DNA of 64,000 nt from Mangrovicoccus algicola (GCF_014903745.1 NZ_JACVXA010000004.1:62001-126000); one strand, 5' to 3'; positions 1-8,881 are shown, numbered from the stretch's first letter. Notes: generated from the sequence alone by a model not told the origin. A program made the numbers and translations.

Positions 1-597
1 CGTGGCATGGAACAGGAAGATCGCCTCGTTGGTATAGGCGGGCCAGCCGAGCCGCAGCATCGTGGGGAAGGTCACGCGGCGGAATTTCTGGAACGGGCCC
101 ATGCCATAGGCCTCCGCCGCCTCCAGGTCGCCCTTCGGGATGGCGCGCAGCGCGCCGGTGAAGATCTCGGCGGAATAGGCGGAGGTGTTGAGGAACAGCA
201 CGATCAGCGCCCCCGCCCAGGCCTTGGTCAGCCAGCGCGTCTGGGCAGTGATCTCCACCAGCCCCAGATTGAACTCGATCCCCTCGCGCGGCAGCAGCAC
301 GAAGGCCTGGTAGGCGATGAAGAACTGGATGAACAGGGGGCTGCCGCGGAACACGAAGACGAACCAGTCGGCAGGCCGGCGCAGCAGCGGGTGGTCCGAG
401 GTCCGGGCCACCGCCAGCAGCGTGGCGAAGCAGAATCCGAAGAGCAGCGCCAGCGCCCCGAAATAGACGTTCCAGATCAGCCCCGATCCGATCAGCACCA
501 CCTGGTCGCACAGCGTGAAGTCGCTGCGCGGCAGCAGGCGTTCGCCGATGCCGATCGCGCGCAGCCCGTAGGCCTCGATCACGCCCGCGCAGCTCAT
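1..597 (-). CDS. Polar amino acid ABC transporter permease (second subunit, 3' end outside window)
   Basis: Inner-membrane permease of a histidine/arginine/octopine-type uptake system (HisM/ArtM family). The 199 visible codons hold the N-terminal half with several hydrophobic segments and the start of the EAA loop: a stretch reading AEAYGMGPFQKFRRVTFP, which docks onto the ATPase. The ATG at 597 overlaps the TGA of the upstream permease by 4 bp (ATGA), so the two are translationally coupled and probably form the heterodimeric channel. The C-terminus lies beyond base 1. Family assignment is firm; the substrate is not determined. Confidence 0.88.
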   Translation of the reverse strand, partial: MSCAGVIEAYGLRAIGIGERLLPRSDFTLCDQVVLIGSGLIWNVYFGALALLFGFCFATLLAVARTSDHPLLRRPADWFVFVFRGSPLFIQFFIAYQAFVLLPREGIEFNLGLVEITAQTRWLTKAWAGALIVLFLNTSAYSAEIFTGALRAIPKGDLEAAEAYGMGPFQKFRRVTFPTMLRLGWPAYTNEAIFLFHAT

Positions 598-1475
598 GCC
601 GCCGCCTTTCTGTGCTTCTCGCCCGCCGCCGTCGCCTGGCCGAGGCTGAGCCGGTGCGACAGCCGGGCAAAGACCCGCTCGGACAGCGAGGTCAGCGCCA
701 GGTAGAAGACCAGGAGCCCCAGGAAGTACCACAGACGCCAGTCGGGATGCGGATAGGCGAAGGTCGAGGTCTTGGACCCGCCCAGTTCGCGCGCCCAGTA
801 GACGATGTCCTGCACGCCCAGCAGGAACAGAAGCGGCGTCGCCTTGACCAGGATCTGCCACAGGTTCGACAGGCCCGGCAGGGCATAGATCCACATCTGC
901 GGCACGAGGATCCGCCAGACGGCCTGGGAATGGCTCATGCCATAGGCCTCGGCGGTTTCGATCTGGGCGCGCGGCACCGCCCGCATCGCCCCCGAGAGAA
1001 CATTGGCGGCGAAGGCGCCGAAGACCACCGCGAAGGCCAGCACCGCCAGCGCGAAGCCATAGCTTTCATGCACCCATTGCGGCGCGGTGTTCAGCGGCAG
1101 CTTGGCCTCGGCGCAGACGAGAAAGTCGCTGCCCTGGCGCACCGGCTGGTCCCAGTCGGGGCATTTCGCCTTGTGGCGCAGCCATTCCAGCCCCTGGTCC
1201 AGCGCGATCGGCACGAAGAGGAAGAAGATGATGTCGGGAATGCCGCGCACCATCGAGGTATAGGCCGTCCCCAGCCAACGCAGCGGCGCCACGCGCGACC
1301 GCGAGGCCAGCGCGCCGAGAAAGCCGAAGGCCAGCGCCGCGGGCGCCGTGACCGCCAGCAGCAGCAGCACGGTGCCGAAGGACCAGTAGAAGGCGATCTG
1401 CTTGCCCGTGGTCAGGTAGCAGGCCATCCAGCGCAGGTCGTCCAGGGCGGAGGGGGCGGTGCAGAATTCGAACAT
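594..1475 (-). CDS. Polar amino acid ABC transporter permease (first subunit)
   Basis: A 293-residue inner-membrane permease of the HisQ/ArtQ type. Hydrophobic segments span about residues 30-55, 75-95, 145-165, 200-220 and 245-265, and the EAA docking loop (AEAYGMSHSQAVWRILVPQ) lies near residues 175-195. An insertion of about 50 residues at roughly 95-145 (the outward loop before the third segment) contains two cysteines (KCPDWD and FLVCAEAK) that could form a disulfide. Such a long loop is seen in some proteobacterial basic amino acid permeases. It follows the binding-protein gene by 42 bp and overlaps the next permease by 4 bp. Confidence 0.93.
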   Translation of the reverse strand: MFEFCTAPSALDDLRWMACYLTTGKQIAFYWSFGTVLLLLAVTAPAALAFGFLGALASRSRVAPLRWLGTAYTSMVRGIPDIIFFLFVPIALDQGLEWLRHKAKCPDWDQPVRQGSDFLVCAEAKLPLNTAPQWVHESYGFALAVLAFAVVFGAFAANVLSGAMRAVPRAQIETAEAYGMSHSQAVWRILVPQMWIYALPGLSNLWQILVKATPLLFLLGVQDIVYWARELGGSKTSTFAYPHPDWRLWYFLGLLVFYLALTSLSERVFARLSHRLSLGQATAAGEKHRKAAA

Positions 1476-1517
1476 CGCGACGGCGCGCCCGGGTCAGGCC
1501 CGGGCGCACATGGCTCC

Positions 1518-2237
1518 TCAGAAATCCGGGTCCATGCCGGGGAACCACTTCTCCAGAAGTTCGGCCATCTTGCCGTCCTCCTTCATCGAGGCCAGCGCGG
1601 CATCCATCTTCTCCTTCAGCTCCGTGTCGCTTTCGCGCAGGCCGATGCCGATGCCCTTGCCCAGCATCACGTCCTCGCCGATGAAGACCAGGTCCGGATC
1701 CTCCTCGACGATCGGCACGAGGAAGCCCTTGTCGGCCAGCACGGCATCGGCCTCGCCGTTGCGCACGGCGGCGACGGATTCATCGGGCGTGGCGAATTCC
1801 ACCAGGGTCGCGCCGCTTTCGGCGACATGGGTGGCCTGGATGGTGGCGGCCTGCGCGGCAACCACGGCCGAGGTCACGTCGATCTCGTCCAGCCCGGCAT
1901 AGGCGGAGGGGTCGGGCGGGTAATAGGCCTGGGTGAAGTCGATGACCTCGTCGCGCTCGTCGGTGATCGACATGCCCGCCGCGATGGCGTCGTAATTGCC
2001 CGAGACGAGGTTGGGGATGATGCTGTCCCAGTCGTTGGTGACCCATTCGCAGGTCAGCTCCGCGCGGGCGCAGACCTCGTTGGCCACGTCGATGTCGTAG
2101 CCGTCCACCTCGTTGGCATCGTTGATGAAGTTATACGGAGGATAGGCGCCCTCCGTGCCGATCCGCACGACGTCCTGCGCGGCGGCCATCCCGGCCGTGG
2201 CGGTCAGAAGGACCGTGCCCAGAAGCAGCTTTTTCAT
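1518..2237 (-). CDS. Periplasmic polar amino acid-binding protein
   Basis: A 239-residue solute-binding protein (SBP_bac_3 family) that captures an amino acid in the periplasm for the neighbouring permeases. A Sec signal peptide (MKKLLLGTVLLTATAGMAAAQ, cleavage after AAA or AQ) precedes the lobe-1 motif TEGAYPPYNF. The family motifs GYDIDVANEVC and a D-E-R-x-E-x-I-D-F segment follow. Family relatives bind lysine/arginine/ornithine, histidine or opines; the sequence alone does not choose among them. It lies between the ATPase (31 bp upstream) and the permeases (42 bp downstream), the usual order for this class. Confidence 0.93.
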   Translation of the reverse strand: MKKLLLGTVLLTATAGMAAAQDVVRIGTEGAYPPYNFINDANEVDGYDIDVANEVCARAELTCEWVTNDWDSIIPNLVSGNYDAIAAGMSITDERDEVIDFTQAYYPPDPSAYAGLDEIDVTSAVVAAQAATIQATHVAESGATLVEFATPDESVAAVRNGEADAVLADKGFLVPIVEEDPDLVFIGEDVMLGKGIGIGLRESDTELKEKMDAALASMKEDGKMAELLEKWFPGMDPDF

Positions 2238-2268
2238 GGAAGTCTCCCTGTTTGTCTTTCTCGGGGTC

Positions 2269-3039
2269 TCAGGCGGCGGTCGCGGCCAGGAACTGGCGCA
2301 GCCGTTCGGATCTGGGCGCGGAGAAGAGCTGCGCGGGCGGCCCTTCCTCCTCGATCAGGCCCTTGTGAAGGAACACGACATGGTCCGAGATGTCGCGCGC
2401 CATGCGCATGTCATGGGTGACCAGCATCATCGTGCGGCCCTCGTCGGCAAGGTCGCGGATCACGCGGACCACCTCCTGCTCCAGCTCGGGATCGAGCGCC
2501 GAGGTCGGTTCGTCGAAGAGAAGCGCCCGCGGCCGCATGGCCAGGGCCCGGGCGATGGCGGCGCGCTGCTGCTGGCCGCCGGACATCTGCGCGGGGTAGA
2601 CGTCGCACTTGTCGCCGATTCCCACCCGCTCCAGCAGGGCGCGGGCGCGCGCCTCCACCTCGGCGCGGTCCTCGCCCAGCACGGTCAGCGGGCATTCCAT
2701 CACGTTCTGCAGCACCGTCATATGCGCCCAGAGGTTGAACTGCTGGAACACCATGGACAGGCTGGTGCGCACCCGGCGGATCTGTTTCGCATCGGCGGGA
2801 CGGCGCGCCGCGCCATGGCCCCGCCAGGCGATCGGCTCGCCCTCGAAGAGGATCTCGCCCTGCTGGCTGTCCTCCAGAAGGTTGCAGCAGCGCAGCAGCG
2901 TCGACTTGCCGGATCCCGAGGACCCGATCAGCGACACGACATGGCCCCGCTCGGCCCGCAGAGAGACGCCCTTCAGCACTTCCAGCGGCCCGTAGGCCTT
3001 GTGCAATTCCCTGATCTCGATGACCGGCGTTTCGCTCAC
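2269..3039 (-). CDS. Polar amino acid ABC transporter ATP-binding protein
   Basis: Cytoplasmic ATPase (HisP/GlnQ type, 256 residues) that powers the uptake system encoded downstream. Walker A is GSSGSGKST, the ABC signature is MSGGQQQR, Walker B runs LLFDEPTSALDPE and the switch histidine lies in VTHDM. The start chosen is GTG at 3039 because AGGAG sits 7 bases upstream (complement of 3047-3051). An in-frame ATG at 3066 has no such site and would add nine residues absent from relatives. It is the first gene of a four-gene operon. Confidence 0.93.
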   Translation of the reverse strand: MSETPVIEIRELHKAYGPLEVLKGVSLRAERGHVVSLIGSSGSGKSTLLRCCNLLEDSQQGEILFEGEPIAWRGHGAARRPADAKQIRRVRTSLSMVFQQFNLWAHMTVLQNVMECPLTVLGEDRAEVEARARALLERVGIGDKCDVYPAQMSGGQQQRAAIARALAMRPRALLFDEPTSALDPELEQEVVRVIRDLADEGRTMMLVTHDMRMARDISDHVVFLHKGLIEEEGPPAQLFSAPRSERLRQFLAATAA

Positions 3040-3222
3040 GCGCTGACTCCTGTGGCCCGCGCCCATTTACGTCAGCCTTGGGACAATTGCGCAAGGGCCG
3101 GAATGGTGGCCGTGGCGGAAATTCCGGGCAGGTGCCGCTTTGCCGGGCACAAGCCGGTGCGCCGAGCGGCGGGGAGGGGGCCGCACCGTGCCGCGGCGGC
3201 CCGGGCGCCGCCCGGCCGGGGG

Positions 3223-3663
3223 TCAGAGGCGGCGTTCGACGCGTTGCCGGGCCAGCGCGCTGTCGCGGTCGTTCACGCCGAGGAAGTTCGCCACCATGCG
3301 CAGCAGGGCATCTTCCTCGTCATCGCGCGCGCCATCGGCCAGCACGACCTCCCACAAAGCCTCCATCACCCTTTCGCGGTCCTCATAGGCGACGCCGTCC
3401 TTGATCGCGCGGGTGAAGCGCACCGTGTCCGGTGCCTGCCGCTCCAGTTCCTCGGCATCGCCGCGCAGCCGCGCGGCCTCGAAGGGCGACAGCCCGTATT
3501 GCCGCGCCAGCACCCTGTCGATGCGCGCGACCTCGATCTCGGCATATTCGCCATCGGAGCGGGCGACCCGCACGAGAAGCGCCGCCAGCGCCAGCCGCGC
3601 ATCGGGCTCGGGCAGGCGCGCGGGCGCCGGGTCGAGCAGGGATTTGAGCAGATCACCGAACAT
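3223..3663 (-). CDS. TerB-family protein
   Basis: A 146-residue soluble, mainly helical protein of the TerB / DjlA-N-terminal fold. The family signature of an acidic metal-binding helix pair is visible in VARSDGEYAEIEVARIDRVL near residue 33 and ADGARDDEEDALLRMVANFLGV near residue 108. TerB-like proteins associate with membrane stress complexes, including tellurite resistance in some species, but no other ter gene is present here. A tellurite role is therefore not implied. It is monocistronic, convergent with nothing and divergent from the lectin-like gene. Confidence 0.8.
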   Translation of the reverse strand: MFGDLLKSLLDPAPARLPEPDARLALAALLVRVARSDGEYAEIEVARIDRVLARQYGLSPFEAARLRGDAEELERQAPDTVRFTRAIKDGVAYEDRERVMEALWEVVLADGARDDEEDALLRMVANFLGVNDRDSALARQRVERRL

Positions 3664-3823
3664 GGGAGTGACCTAAGGCCTTTGCCCGTCGCCGCCAAGG
3701 GCGTTTCCGCGCCATGGCCCCCGGGGCGCCCTCCGTTACCGTCACTTAACCTTGAGAACAGGTCGCGATAGGCAGCGGCGCCCCGGCCATGCCATTGCGG
3801 AGACAGGTGCAACTGGGGGTGGC

Positions 3824-4417
3824 ATGATGCAGCATTCATCGATTCGGTTTCTGGCATGCGGGGCCTTCGCCTGGGGGCTGGCGGCTGTCCCGGCCGGGGC
3901 GGCGCCGCTGCAATGGGCGCAGAACGGTCATTACTATGAACTGGTCGCGGGCGATTTCAGCTTCCATGATGCGCTGGCGGCGGCGGCGGCGCGGTCGCAT
4001 GAGGGTCTGGCCGGGCATCTGGCCACGGTCACCACGGCGGCGGAATGGGCGTTCCTGGACACGATCCTCAACCCGGCCGGGGTGACCGCCTGGCTGGGTG
4101 GTTCGGATGCCGCTGCGGAAGGAACCTGGGAATGGGTGGCAGGCCCCGAGGCGGGCCTGGCCTTCTGGCAGGGCGATCCCTCCGGGGCGGCCCGCAACGG
4201 GCTTTTCGCGGGTTGGAATCCGGGCGAGCCCAACAACCTGAATGACGAGGACTACCTGCTGGGATGGTACGGCGCGGGCTGGAACGACATCGGCATCGAT
4301 GATCGCCGCGCCATGCTGGTGGAATATTCGATTCCCGCCGCCGTGCCGCTGCCTGCGGGGGTGATCCTTCTTGCCGGGGGGCTGGGCGCGCTGGTGCTGC
4401 TGCGCCGCCGGGGCTGA
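3824..4417 (+). CDS. C-type lectin-like surface protein with VPLPA-CTERM anchor
   Basis: A 197-residue exported protein. After a Sec signal peptide (about residues 1-27) comes a C-type lectin-like domain. The Trp-Asn-Pro-Gly-Glu-Pro-Asn stretch (WNPGEPNN) is the EPN calcium/sugar-binding motif of mannose-type lectins, and GWNDIG supplies the WND motif. The C-terminus is PLPAG, a hydrophobic helix and RRRG. This is a VPLPA-CTERM sorting signal, normally processed by an exosortase. Start ATG 3824 follows a GGGGGTGG tract; ATG 3827 is an alternative. Sugar binding and surface location are inferred from the motifs. No exosortase gene is in the window. Confidence 0.8.
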   Translation: MMQHSSIRFLACGAFAWGLAAVPAGAAPLQWAQNGHYYELVAGDFSFHDALAAAAARSHEGLAGHLATVTTAAEWAFLDTILNPAGVTAWLGGSDAAAEGTWEWVAGPEAGLAFWQGDPSGAARNGLFAGWNPGEPNNLNDEDYLLGWYGAGWNDIGIDDRRAMLVEYSIPAAVPLPAGVILLAGGLGALVLLRRRG

Positions 4418-4534
4418 TCCGGGGCCCCCGCATGCGCCCCGCAGGGGCCGGGCATGGAAGGCCATGCTTGCCGGAAACGGATGGATGCCCTAGCGTCAGG
4501 ATGTTTCGGTCAAGGTCATTCCGCGGGGGAGAAG

Positions 4535-5791
4535 ATGGAAATTCTCGAAGGCGCCCTGGCGTTTTCGGTGGTGATGATCGTGCTGGCGACGGTCGTCACT
4601 GGAATTACCGAGGCCTGGCTCCGGGCCCGGCGCAAGCGCCAGGCGATGCTGGCCGACGCGCTGTGCCAGATGGTGCTGGACCTGTCCGCCAAGCCGGGCG
4701 ACGGCAATGTCTTCTGGCTGCAGGCCCGGCCCGAGGGATGGCCGGTGCGGCTGGTGGACGAACTGACCTACAACACGACGCTGGGCCCGATGGAGATGTA
4801 CCGGGCGCCGCCGGGATGGGCCGCGCGCCTGATGCACGCGCTGCGCGACCTTCTGGGCGCCACCTGGTATGCCGCGCTGCACCCGGGGGCCGCCGCGTCC
4901 CGTCAGGGGCTCAGCCATGCGGCCCGGCGCAAGGCCGCGGCGGCGCGGCAGGCGGGGGAGGGCGCGATGGCGAAGGAGGCGGTAGAGCCGGGGCTGTGCC
5001 TGCCGCATCGCTGCCGCATCGACCAGCTGACCCCCGAGGGCTTTGCCCGGCGGCTGGCGCGCAACCCCGATTACCGCGACCGGATCGTCACGGCGCAGGA
5101 CTGGGAGGCGGCGCTGCGCGGTTTCCTGAAATACCAGGCCCTGACCCATGAGAGGTTCCGCAAATACGCCGCCACCGCGGCGCTGGTCGTGGCGCTCGGC
5201 GTGGCCGTGGTGTTCAACATCAATGCCGGGCGGGTCTTTCTCTATGTCATGCAGGATGACAGCGCCCGCGAGGCGCTGATCGACTCCGCGCCCGAGATCG
5301 ACGCGCTCTATCACAGCTACCTGGAACGGCTGGCGGCCAGTTCCGACCCGGCCCAGCGGGATGCGCTGGAACGGCAGGTGGAGGCGATGCGCGGCTTCTA
5401 CGGCGAGACGATCGGCCGGATGACCGAGGCGCAGTCCCTGCCGGTGGGCTTCGACTACTACCCGCATTGCCGCTTGCTGGGCGCGGCCGCACCGGCCTGC
5501 GACAGCAGCATCGGCGATACGGACCGGCCGGTGATCTGGCTGGCCAATGTGGTGATCGCAGGCTTCCTGATCGGGCTGGGCGGGCCGTTCTGGTACAAGG
5601 TCTTCGACGGGCTGTCGCGCCTGTCGCGGATGCTTGGCCGGGGGGCGAGCCCCGCGGTCGATCCCGAATTGCTGGGCAGCAACGGCGATATCGGCGCGGG
5701 GGTGAAGCCCCGCACCGAGCGCGAGACCATCCGCGACGCGGTGGAGGCGGCGCTGGATGAACGCCGCCTGCTGGGATGGGGCGAGGCCTAG
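4535..5791 (+). CDS. Hypothetical membrane protein with large cytoplasmic/periplasmic loop
   Basis: A 418-residue protein I do not recognise. One hydrophobic segment lies at the N-terminus (about residues 5-28), one near 210-232 and one near 340-360, with a long polar region between the first and second and a helical region between the second and third. The latter contains two cysteines (PHCRLLG and PACDSS). An RRKRQ stretch after the first segment suggests that the following loop is cytoplasmic. ATG 4535 is preceded by GGGGGA at a good distance, so the in-frame ATG at 4454 is rejected. It is monocistronic. Confidence 0.75.
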   Translation: MEILEGALAFSVVMIVLATVVTGITEAWLRARRKRQAMLADALCQMVLDLSAKPGDGNVFWLQARPEGWPVRLVDELTYNTTLGPMEMYRAPPGWAARLMHALRDLLGATWYAALHPGAAASRQGLSHAARRKAAAARQAGEGAMAKEAVEPGLCLPHRCRIDQLTPEGFARRLARNPDYRDRIVTAQDWEAALRGFLKYQALTHERFRKYAATAALVVALGVAVVFNINAGRVFLYVMQDDSAREALIDSAPEIDALYHSYLERLAASSDPAQRDALERQVEAMRGFYGETIGRMTEAQSLPVGFDYYPHCRLLGAAAPACDSSIGDTDRPVIWLANVVIAGFLIGLGGPFWYKVFDGLSRLSRMLGRGASPAVDPELLGSNGDIGAGVKPRTERETIRDAVEAALDERRLLGWGEA

Positions 5792-6136
5792 CAGCGGCGG
5801 CAGACGCGGGGATCCGCGCATGGCGGCCCCCCGCCCGAGGCGCGACTCTGGACAAAGGCCGGGTTATCGTGTGGTATCAGAAGATGCAGGGGACCAGCCG
5901 CGGGCGTCCTGCGGTGTCTTGAGGTCCGGCTGTCGCGACCCGGTCCGCAGCGTCCCCGTGCCGCAATGCCATTGGATGCGGGTCCCGCCGGGACGCGACG
6001 CGGGGGGCTCAAGACCCATCGGCGAAAGCGATAAGTCGGTCGGCATCTGTTCATAAATTATGGACAGTTCGTCCTTGCCACCATAGATTGAATGGGCCGA
6101 ACGCAGAAATTCGGATCGGCTTCAGGGGGCTGAAAC
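5792..6136. other. Intergenic region (345 bp) ahead of the MarR gene
   Basis: No coding sequence with typical codon use was seen. The only marked structure is an AT-rich, near-perfect palindrome at 6047-6067, listed separately. The rest is GC-rich spacer. Confidence 0.6.
6047..6067. promoter_or_regulatory. Candidate MarR-type operator palindrome
   Basis: Arms CTGTTCATAA (6047-6056) and TTATGGACAG (6058-6067) flank a single A. They match as an inverted repeat at 9 of 10 positions. This AT-rich 21-bp site stands out in GC-rich DNA, lies about 70 bp upstream of the MarR-family start codon, and has the size and symmetry expected for a MarR dimer operator. Autoregulation is inferred. Confidence 0.6.
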
Positions 6137-6574
6137 ATGAATGTCATCGCGCCGATCTTCGGCGGAACGTCCGATTCCCTTCACATGCGCATCAACCGCG
6201 CCCGCGAACGCGTCGTGGCGCCGATCCGCGCCTTTGCCGCGCGGTCGCATCTCACGGAACAGCAATGGCGCATCCTGACGGTCCTGGAGGAGCAGGGTCC
6301 GATGGATGCCACCCGCCTGTCCGAGCAATGCGGTCTGCTTCTGCCCAGCCAGACGCGGATCATCCAGACGCTGATGGAAAAGGCGCTGGTCTCGCGCTGC
6401 CGCGACCTGCGCGACCGGCGCCGCCAGACCCTGGCGATCACCGATGCCGGACGCGCGGTGGTGTCCGATCACGCGGAGGATCTGGCCATGCTGTCGGCGC
6501 GCATCGAGTCCCGGCTGGGGCGCAAGAGACTAGCGACGCTGATCGAACTGCTGGACGAACTGGAACGGATCTGA
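6137..6574 (+). CDS. MarR-family regulator, HpaR-like
   Basis: A 145-residue winged-helix repressor. The core LTEQQWRILTVLEEQGPMDATRLSE, the recognition helix region LLLPSQTRIIQTLMEKALV and the wing RDLRDRRRQTLAITDAG resemble HpaR, the homoprotocatechuate-pathway repressor. No aromatic-degradation gene is nearby, so the target may be itself or unlinked genes. The palindrome at 6047-6067 is a likely binding site. The gene is monocistronic and ends in a strong hairpin shared with the convergent b561-YceI gene. Confidence 0.88.
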   Translation: MNVIAPIFGGTSDSLHMRINRARERVVAPIRAFAARSHLTEQQWRILTVLEEQGPMDATRLSEQCGLLLPSQTRIIQTLMEKALVSRCRDLRDRRRQTLAITDAGRAVVSDHAEDLAMLSARIESRLGRKRLATLIELLDELERI

Positions 6575-6575
6575 G

Positions 6576-6607
6576 CCCTCGGGCCGCGCCCCGGCGCGGC
6601 CCGAGGG
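6576..6607. terminator. Bidirectional hairpin between convergent genes
   Basis: A perfect 15-bp inverted repeat has arms CCCTCGGGCCGCGCC (6576-6590) and its complement (6593-6607), separated by CC. It lies immediately after the MarR stop and before the stop of the minus-strand b561-YceI gene. There is no U-tract, so termination would rest on the very stable stem. Confidence 0.65.
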
Positions 6608-6613
6608 CGGGGC

Positions 6614-7828
6614 TCAGGACCCGGCCGGGCGGGCGGTCAGCGCGATATCGACCCGCACCGCGAAGCCCAGCGATCCCTCATCGGGGTGATTTGCCGTGCC
6701 GATGCCGAAATCGCGCCGGTCCAGCGTCACCGAGCCTGTCGCCCGTGCGGCGCCATCCTGCATCGCCAGCGTGAAGGGAAGCTCCACGGGAACCTGCCGG
6801 CCTTTCAGCTCCAGCGTCCCGCGCGCGAGGTAGCTGCCATCTTCCAGCCGCTCCAGCCCGGCCTCGAAGACCGCCTCGGGGAACCCGGAGGCATCGAAGA
6901 ATTCCGCGCCCCTGGCCTGTTCCGTGACGGTCCCGAGCGTCAGGCTGGGCACCGAGATGCGGATGACTGCATCCCCCGCCGGGCCGGGGCCCGCTTCCGG
7001 GTCGAAGGAGATGACGGCGGTCCAGTCGGCGAAGCGCCCGGTGACGTCGGATCCGAACTGGTGCACGGTGATCTCCAGGCTGCCGTCTTCGACGGTCCAG
7101 TCGCTGGCGGCCTGTTCCAGGGCGGGCGCGGCCGGGCTGCCGCCCGGGACCGGCCGGGCCCCGTTCAGCCCGACCGCCACGGCCACGGCCCAGACCGCCA
7201 GCGCCGCCGCCGCCGCAGGCAGGTGCCGATGCGCGGCCTGCGGCGCGGCGACGGCAACCCGCCCGGGCAGCATCCGCCGCAGCGTCGCGTCGCGGTCGAT
7301 CAGGTGATGTTTCAGCGCGCCGGCCACATGCAGCCCGACCGCCCCCAGCAGCAGCCAGGCAAAGACCGAATGCAGGCTGCCGAACAGCGCCGAGACGGCG
7401 GGACTTTTCGGCACCAGCGGCAGCGACTGGCCGAAGGGCCACCAGATCGGCGCGAAGCCCTCGGTCGCGGCATGGTCGATCCAGCCCGCCAGCGGAACCG
7501 CCACCAATGCGCCGTAGAGCACCCAGTGCACCGTTTCGGCGGCCAGGCTTTCCAGCCGCCGCTCGGGATGCAGAAGCGCCGGGCGCGGCTGTCCCAGCGC
7601 CCAGAGGATGCGCGCCAGCGCCACGAAGAACAGCGTCACGCCCAAGGTCTTGTGCAGCGAGAACAGCGTGGCCTTGGTCGCCAGCGCCGCGGCGCTGTCA
7701 TAGGGCCAGGCATGGGCGACATAGCCCAGCGGCCAGAGCGAGAGGATCAGAAGCGCGGTCAGCCAGTGGAAGGTCTTGGCGACGCTGCCATAGCTGTGCC
7801 GCGTGTTTCTCGGCGGGGATGCGGGCAT
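6614..7828 (-). CDS. Cytochrome b561 - YceI fusion protein
   Basis: A 404-residue fusion. Residues about 10-200 form a four-helix cytochrome b561 domain (starting at HSYGSVAKTFHWLTALLI) with histidines placed for two b haems (KTFHW, SLHKTLG, LHSVFAW, LHVAGALKHH). A linker with a fifth hydrophobic stretch leads to a YceI-like lipocalin domain at about 235-400 (DWTVEDGSLEITVHQFGS onward), a fold that binds polyisoprenoids such as ubiquinone. The likely role is membrane quinone/electron transfer with the YceI barrel in the periplasm. Start ATG 7828 has GGAG upstream; the upstream in-frame codons back to 7906 lack support. Confidence 0.88.
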   Translation of the reverse strand: MPASPPRNTRHSYGSVAKTFHWLTALLILSLWPLGYVAHAWPYDSAAALATKATLFSLHKTLGVTLFFVALARILWALGQPRPALLHPERRLESLAAETVHWVLYGALVAVPLAGWIDHAATEGFAPIWWPFGQSLPLVPKSPAVSALFGSLHSVFAWLLLGAVGLHVAGALKHHLIDRDATLRRMLPGRVAVAAPQAAHRHLPAAAAALAVWAVAVAVGLNGARPVPGGSPAAPALEQAASDWTVEDGSLEITVHQFGSDVTGRFADWTAVISFDPEAGPGPAGDAVIRISVPSLTLGTVTEQARGAEFFDASGFPEAVFEAGLERLEDGSYLARGTLELKGRQVPVELPFTLAMQDGAARATGSVTLDRRDFGIGTANHPDEGSLGFAVRVDIALTARPAGS

Positions 7829-7939
7829 GGGAGGCTCCGGGATGGGTTGCTGTCCTGCCCCTGCATAGCCCGCGGCGCGCCGCCGCCCAATCCGGCACCG
7901 GCGCACATCCCCCCTGCGCGCCTGCCTGCCGCGCGGCGG

Positions 7940-8881
7940 TCACAGCCCCGGGATGGTCAGGAACAAGAGCCCGTTGATGGTCAGCAGCGACAGCACCGTG
8001 GCCAGGACCTGCGCGGCGGAGGCCAGCGTCTCGCCGCCATGGCGCGCGGCGAACAGGGTGAAGATGGTGAACATCGGCACCCCCGCATACAGCACCCCGC
8101 CGATCACCGTCGCATGGTCCAGCCCCGGCAGCGCCGAAAGCACCAGCCAGACCGCCAGCGGATGCGCCACCAGCTTGGCCAGGGTGATCACCGCCGAGGG
8201 CAGGCCCGCGCCGCGGATGTCCTCATGCGCGATGAAGCCGCCCACAAGCATCAGCGACATGACCGGGGCGGCGGTGACGATCATCGACATGCTGCGCGCC
8301 AGCGGCTCCGGCGGCTCGATCCCCGTCACCGAGACGGCAAGCCCGGCGACCAGGGCGATCATCAGCGGAGAGCGCGCCATGCCCGCCAGAACGGCCCTGA
8401 GCGCATGCAGGAAGCTGGCGCTGCGGGTCTCGATGCTTTCGGCCAGCGAGACGCAGAGCGGGATGACGATCATGTTCTCGGCCAGCAGGATCCAGGCGAA
8501 GATCGTCGCCGCACGGTCCGGCCCCAGCGCGATCGCGGCCACGGGCAGGCCGAAGAAGGCGCTGTTGGAACTGCCGCAGCCCAGGCCCAGGATCACCGCG
8601 CGGCCCGGCGGATGGCCGAAGGCGCGCATCATCGCCAGCGCCATCGCCGCGATGAGCAGGAGCGAGCCGGCGGAATAGCCCGCCACGAAGCGCCAGTTCA
8701 GCGCCATCAGCGCCCCCGGCTTCGACACGGCGGCGAAGATCAGCACCGGCAGGCAGACCTTCAGCGCGAACTGTCCGACCCCGCCCAGGTTCTCGGGCGG
8801 CAGGTAGCCTGATCGGACCACCGCGAACCCGGCGGAGATCAGCAGATAGAGCGGCACGGCAAGGAGGAAGACGTCCAGCAT
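7940..8881 (-). CDS. AEC (auxin efflux carrier) family transporter
   Basis: A 313-residue inner-membrane permease with about ten hydrophobic segments in two halves. The family hallmark GLGCGSSNSAFFGLPVAAIALG near residues 98-119 and the second-half GGVLYAGVPMFTIFTLFA near 262-280 match AEC transporters, which export or import small organic acids. The substrate is unknown. It sits upstream of the b561-YceI gene on the same strand but is 111 bp away and probably independent. Confidence 0.88.
   Translation of the reverse strand: MLDVFLLAVPLYLLISAGFAVVRSGYLPPENLGGVGQFALKVCLPVLIFAAVSKPGALMALNWRFVAGYSAGSLLLIAAMALAMMRAFGHPPGRAVILGLGCGSSNSAFFGLPVAAIALGPDRAATIFAWILLAENMIVIPLCVSLAESIETRSASFLHALRAVLAGMARSPLMIALVAGLAVSVTGIEPPEPLARSMSMIVTAAPVMSLMLVGGFIAHEDIRGAGLPSAVITLAKLVAHPLAVWLVLSALPGLDHATVIGGVLYAGVPMFTIFTLFAARHGGETLASAAQVLATVLSLLTINGLLFLTIPGL

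Noticed and set aside
3223-3663. Tellurite resistance operon
   Set aside because: Only a TerB-like gene is present. No terC, terD or related genes lie nearby.
2155-3771. A 538-codon plus-strand frame over the ABC transporter and TerB genes
   Set aside because: The minus-strand genes here have clear family motifs and start signals; the plus frame has none.
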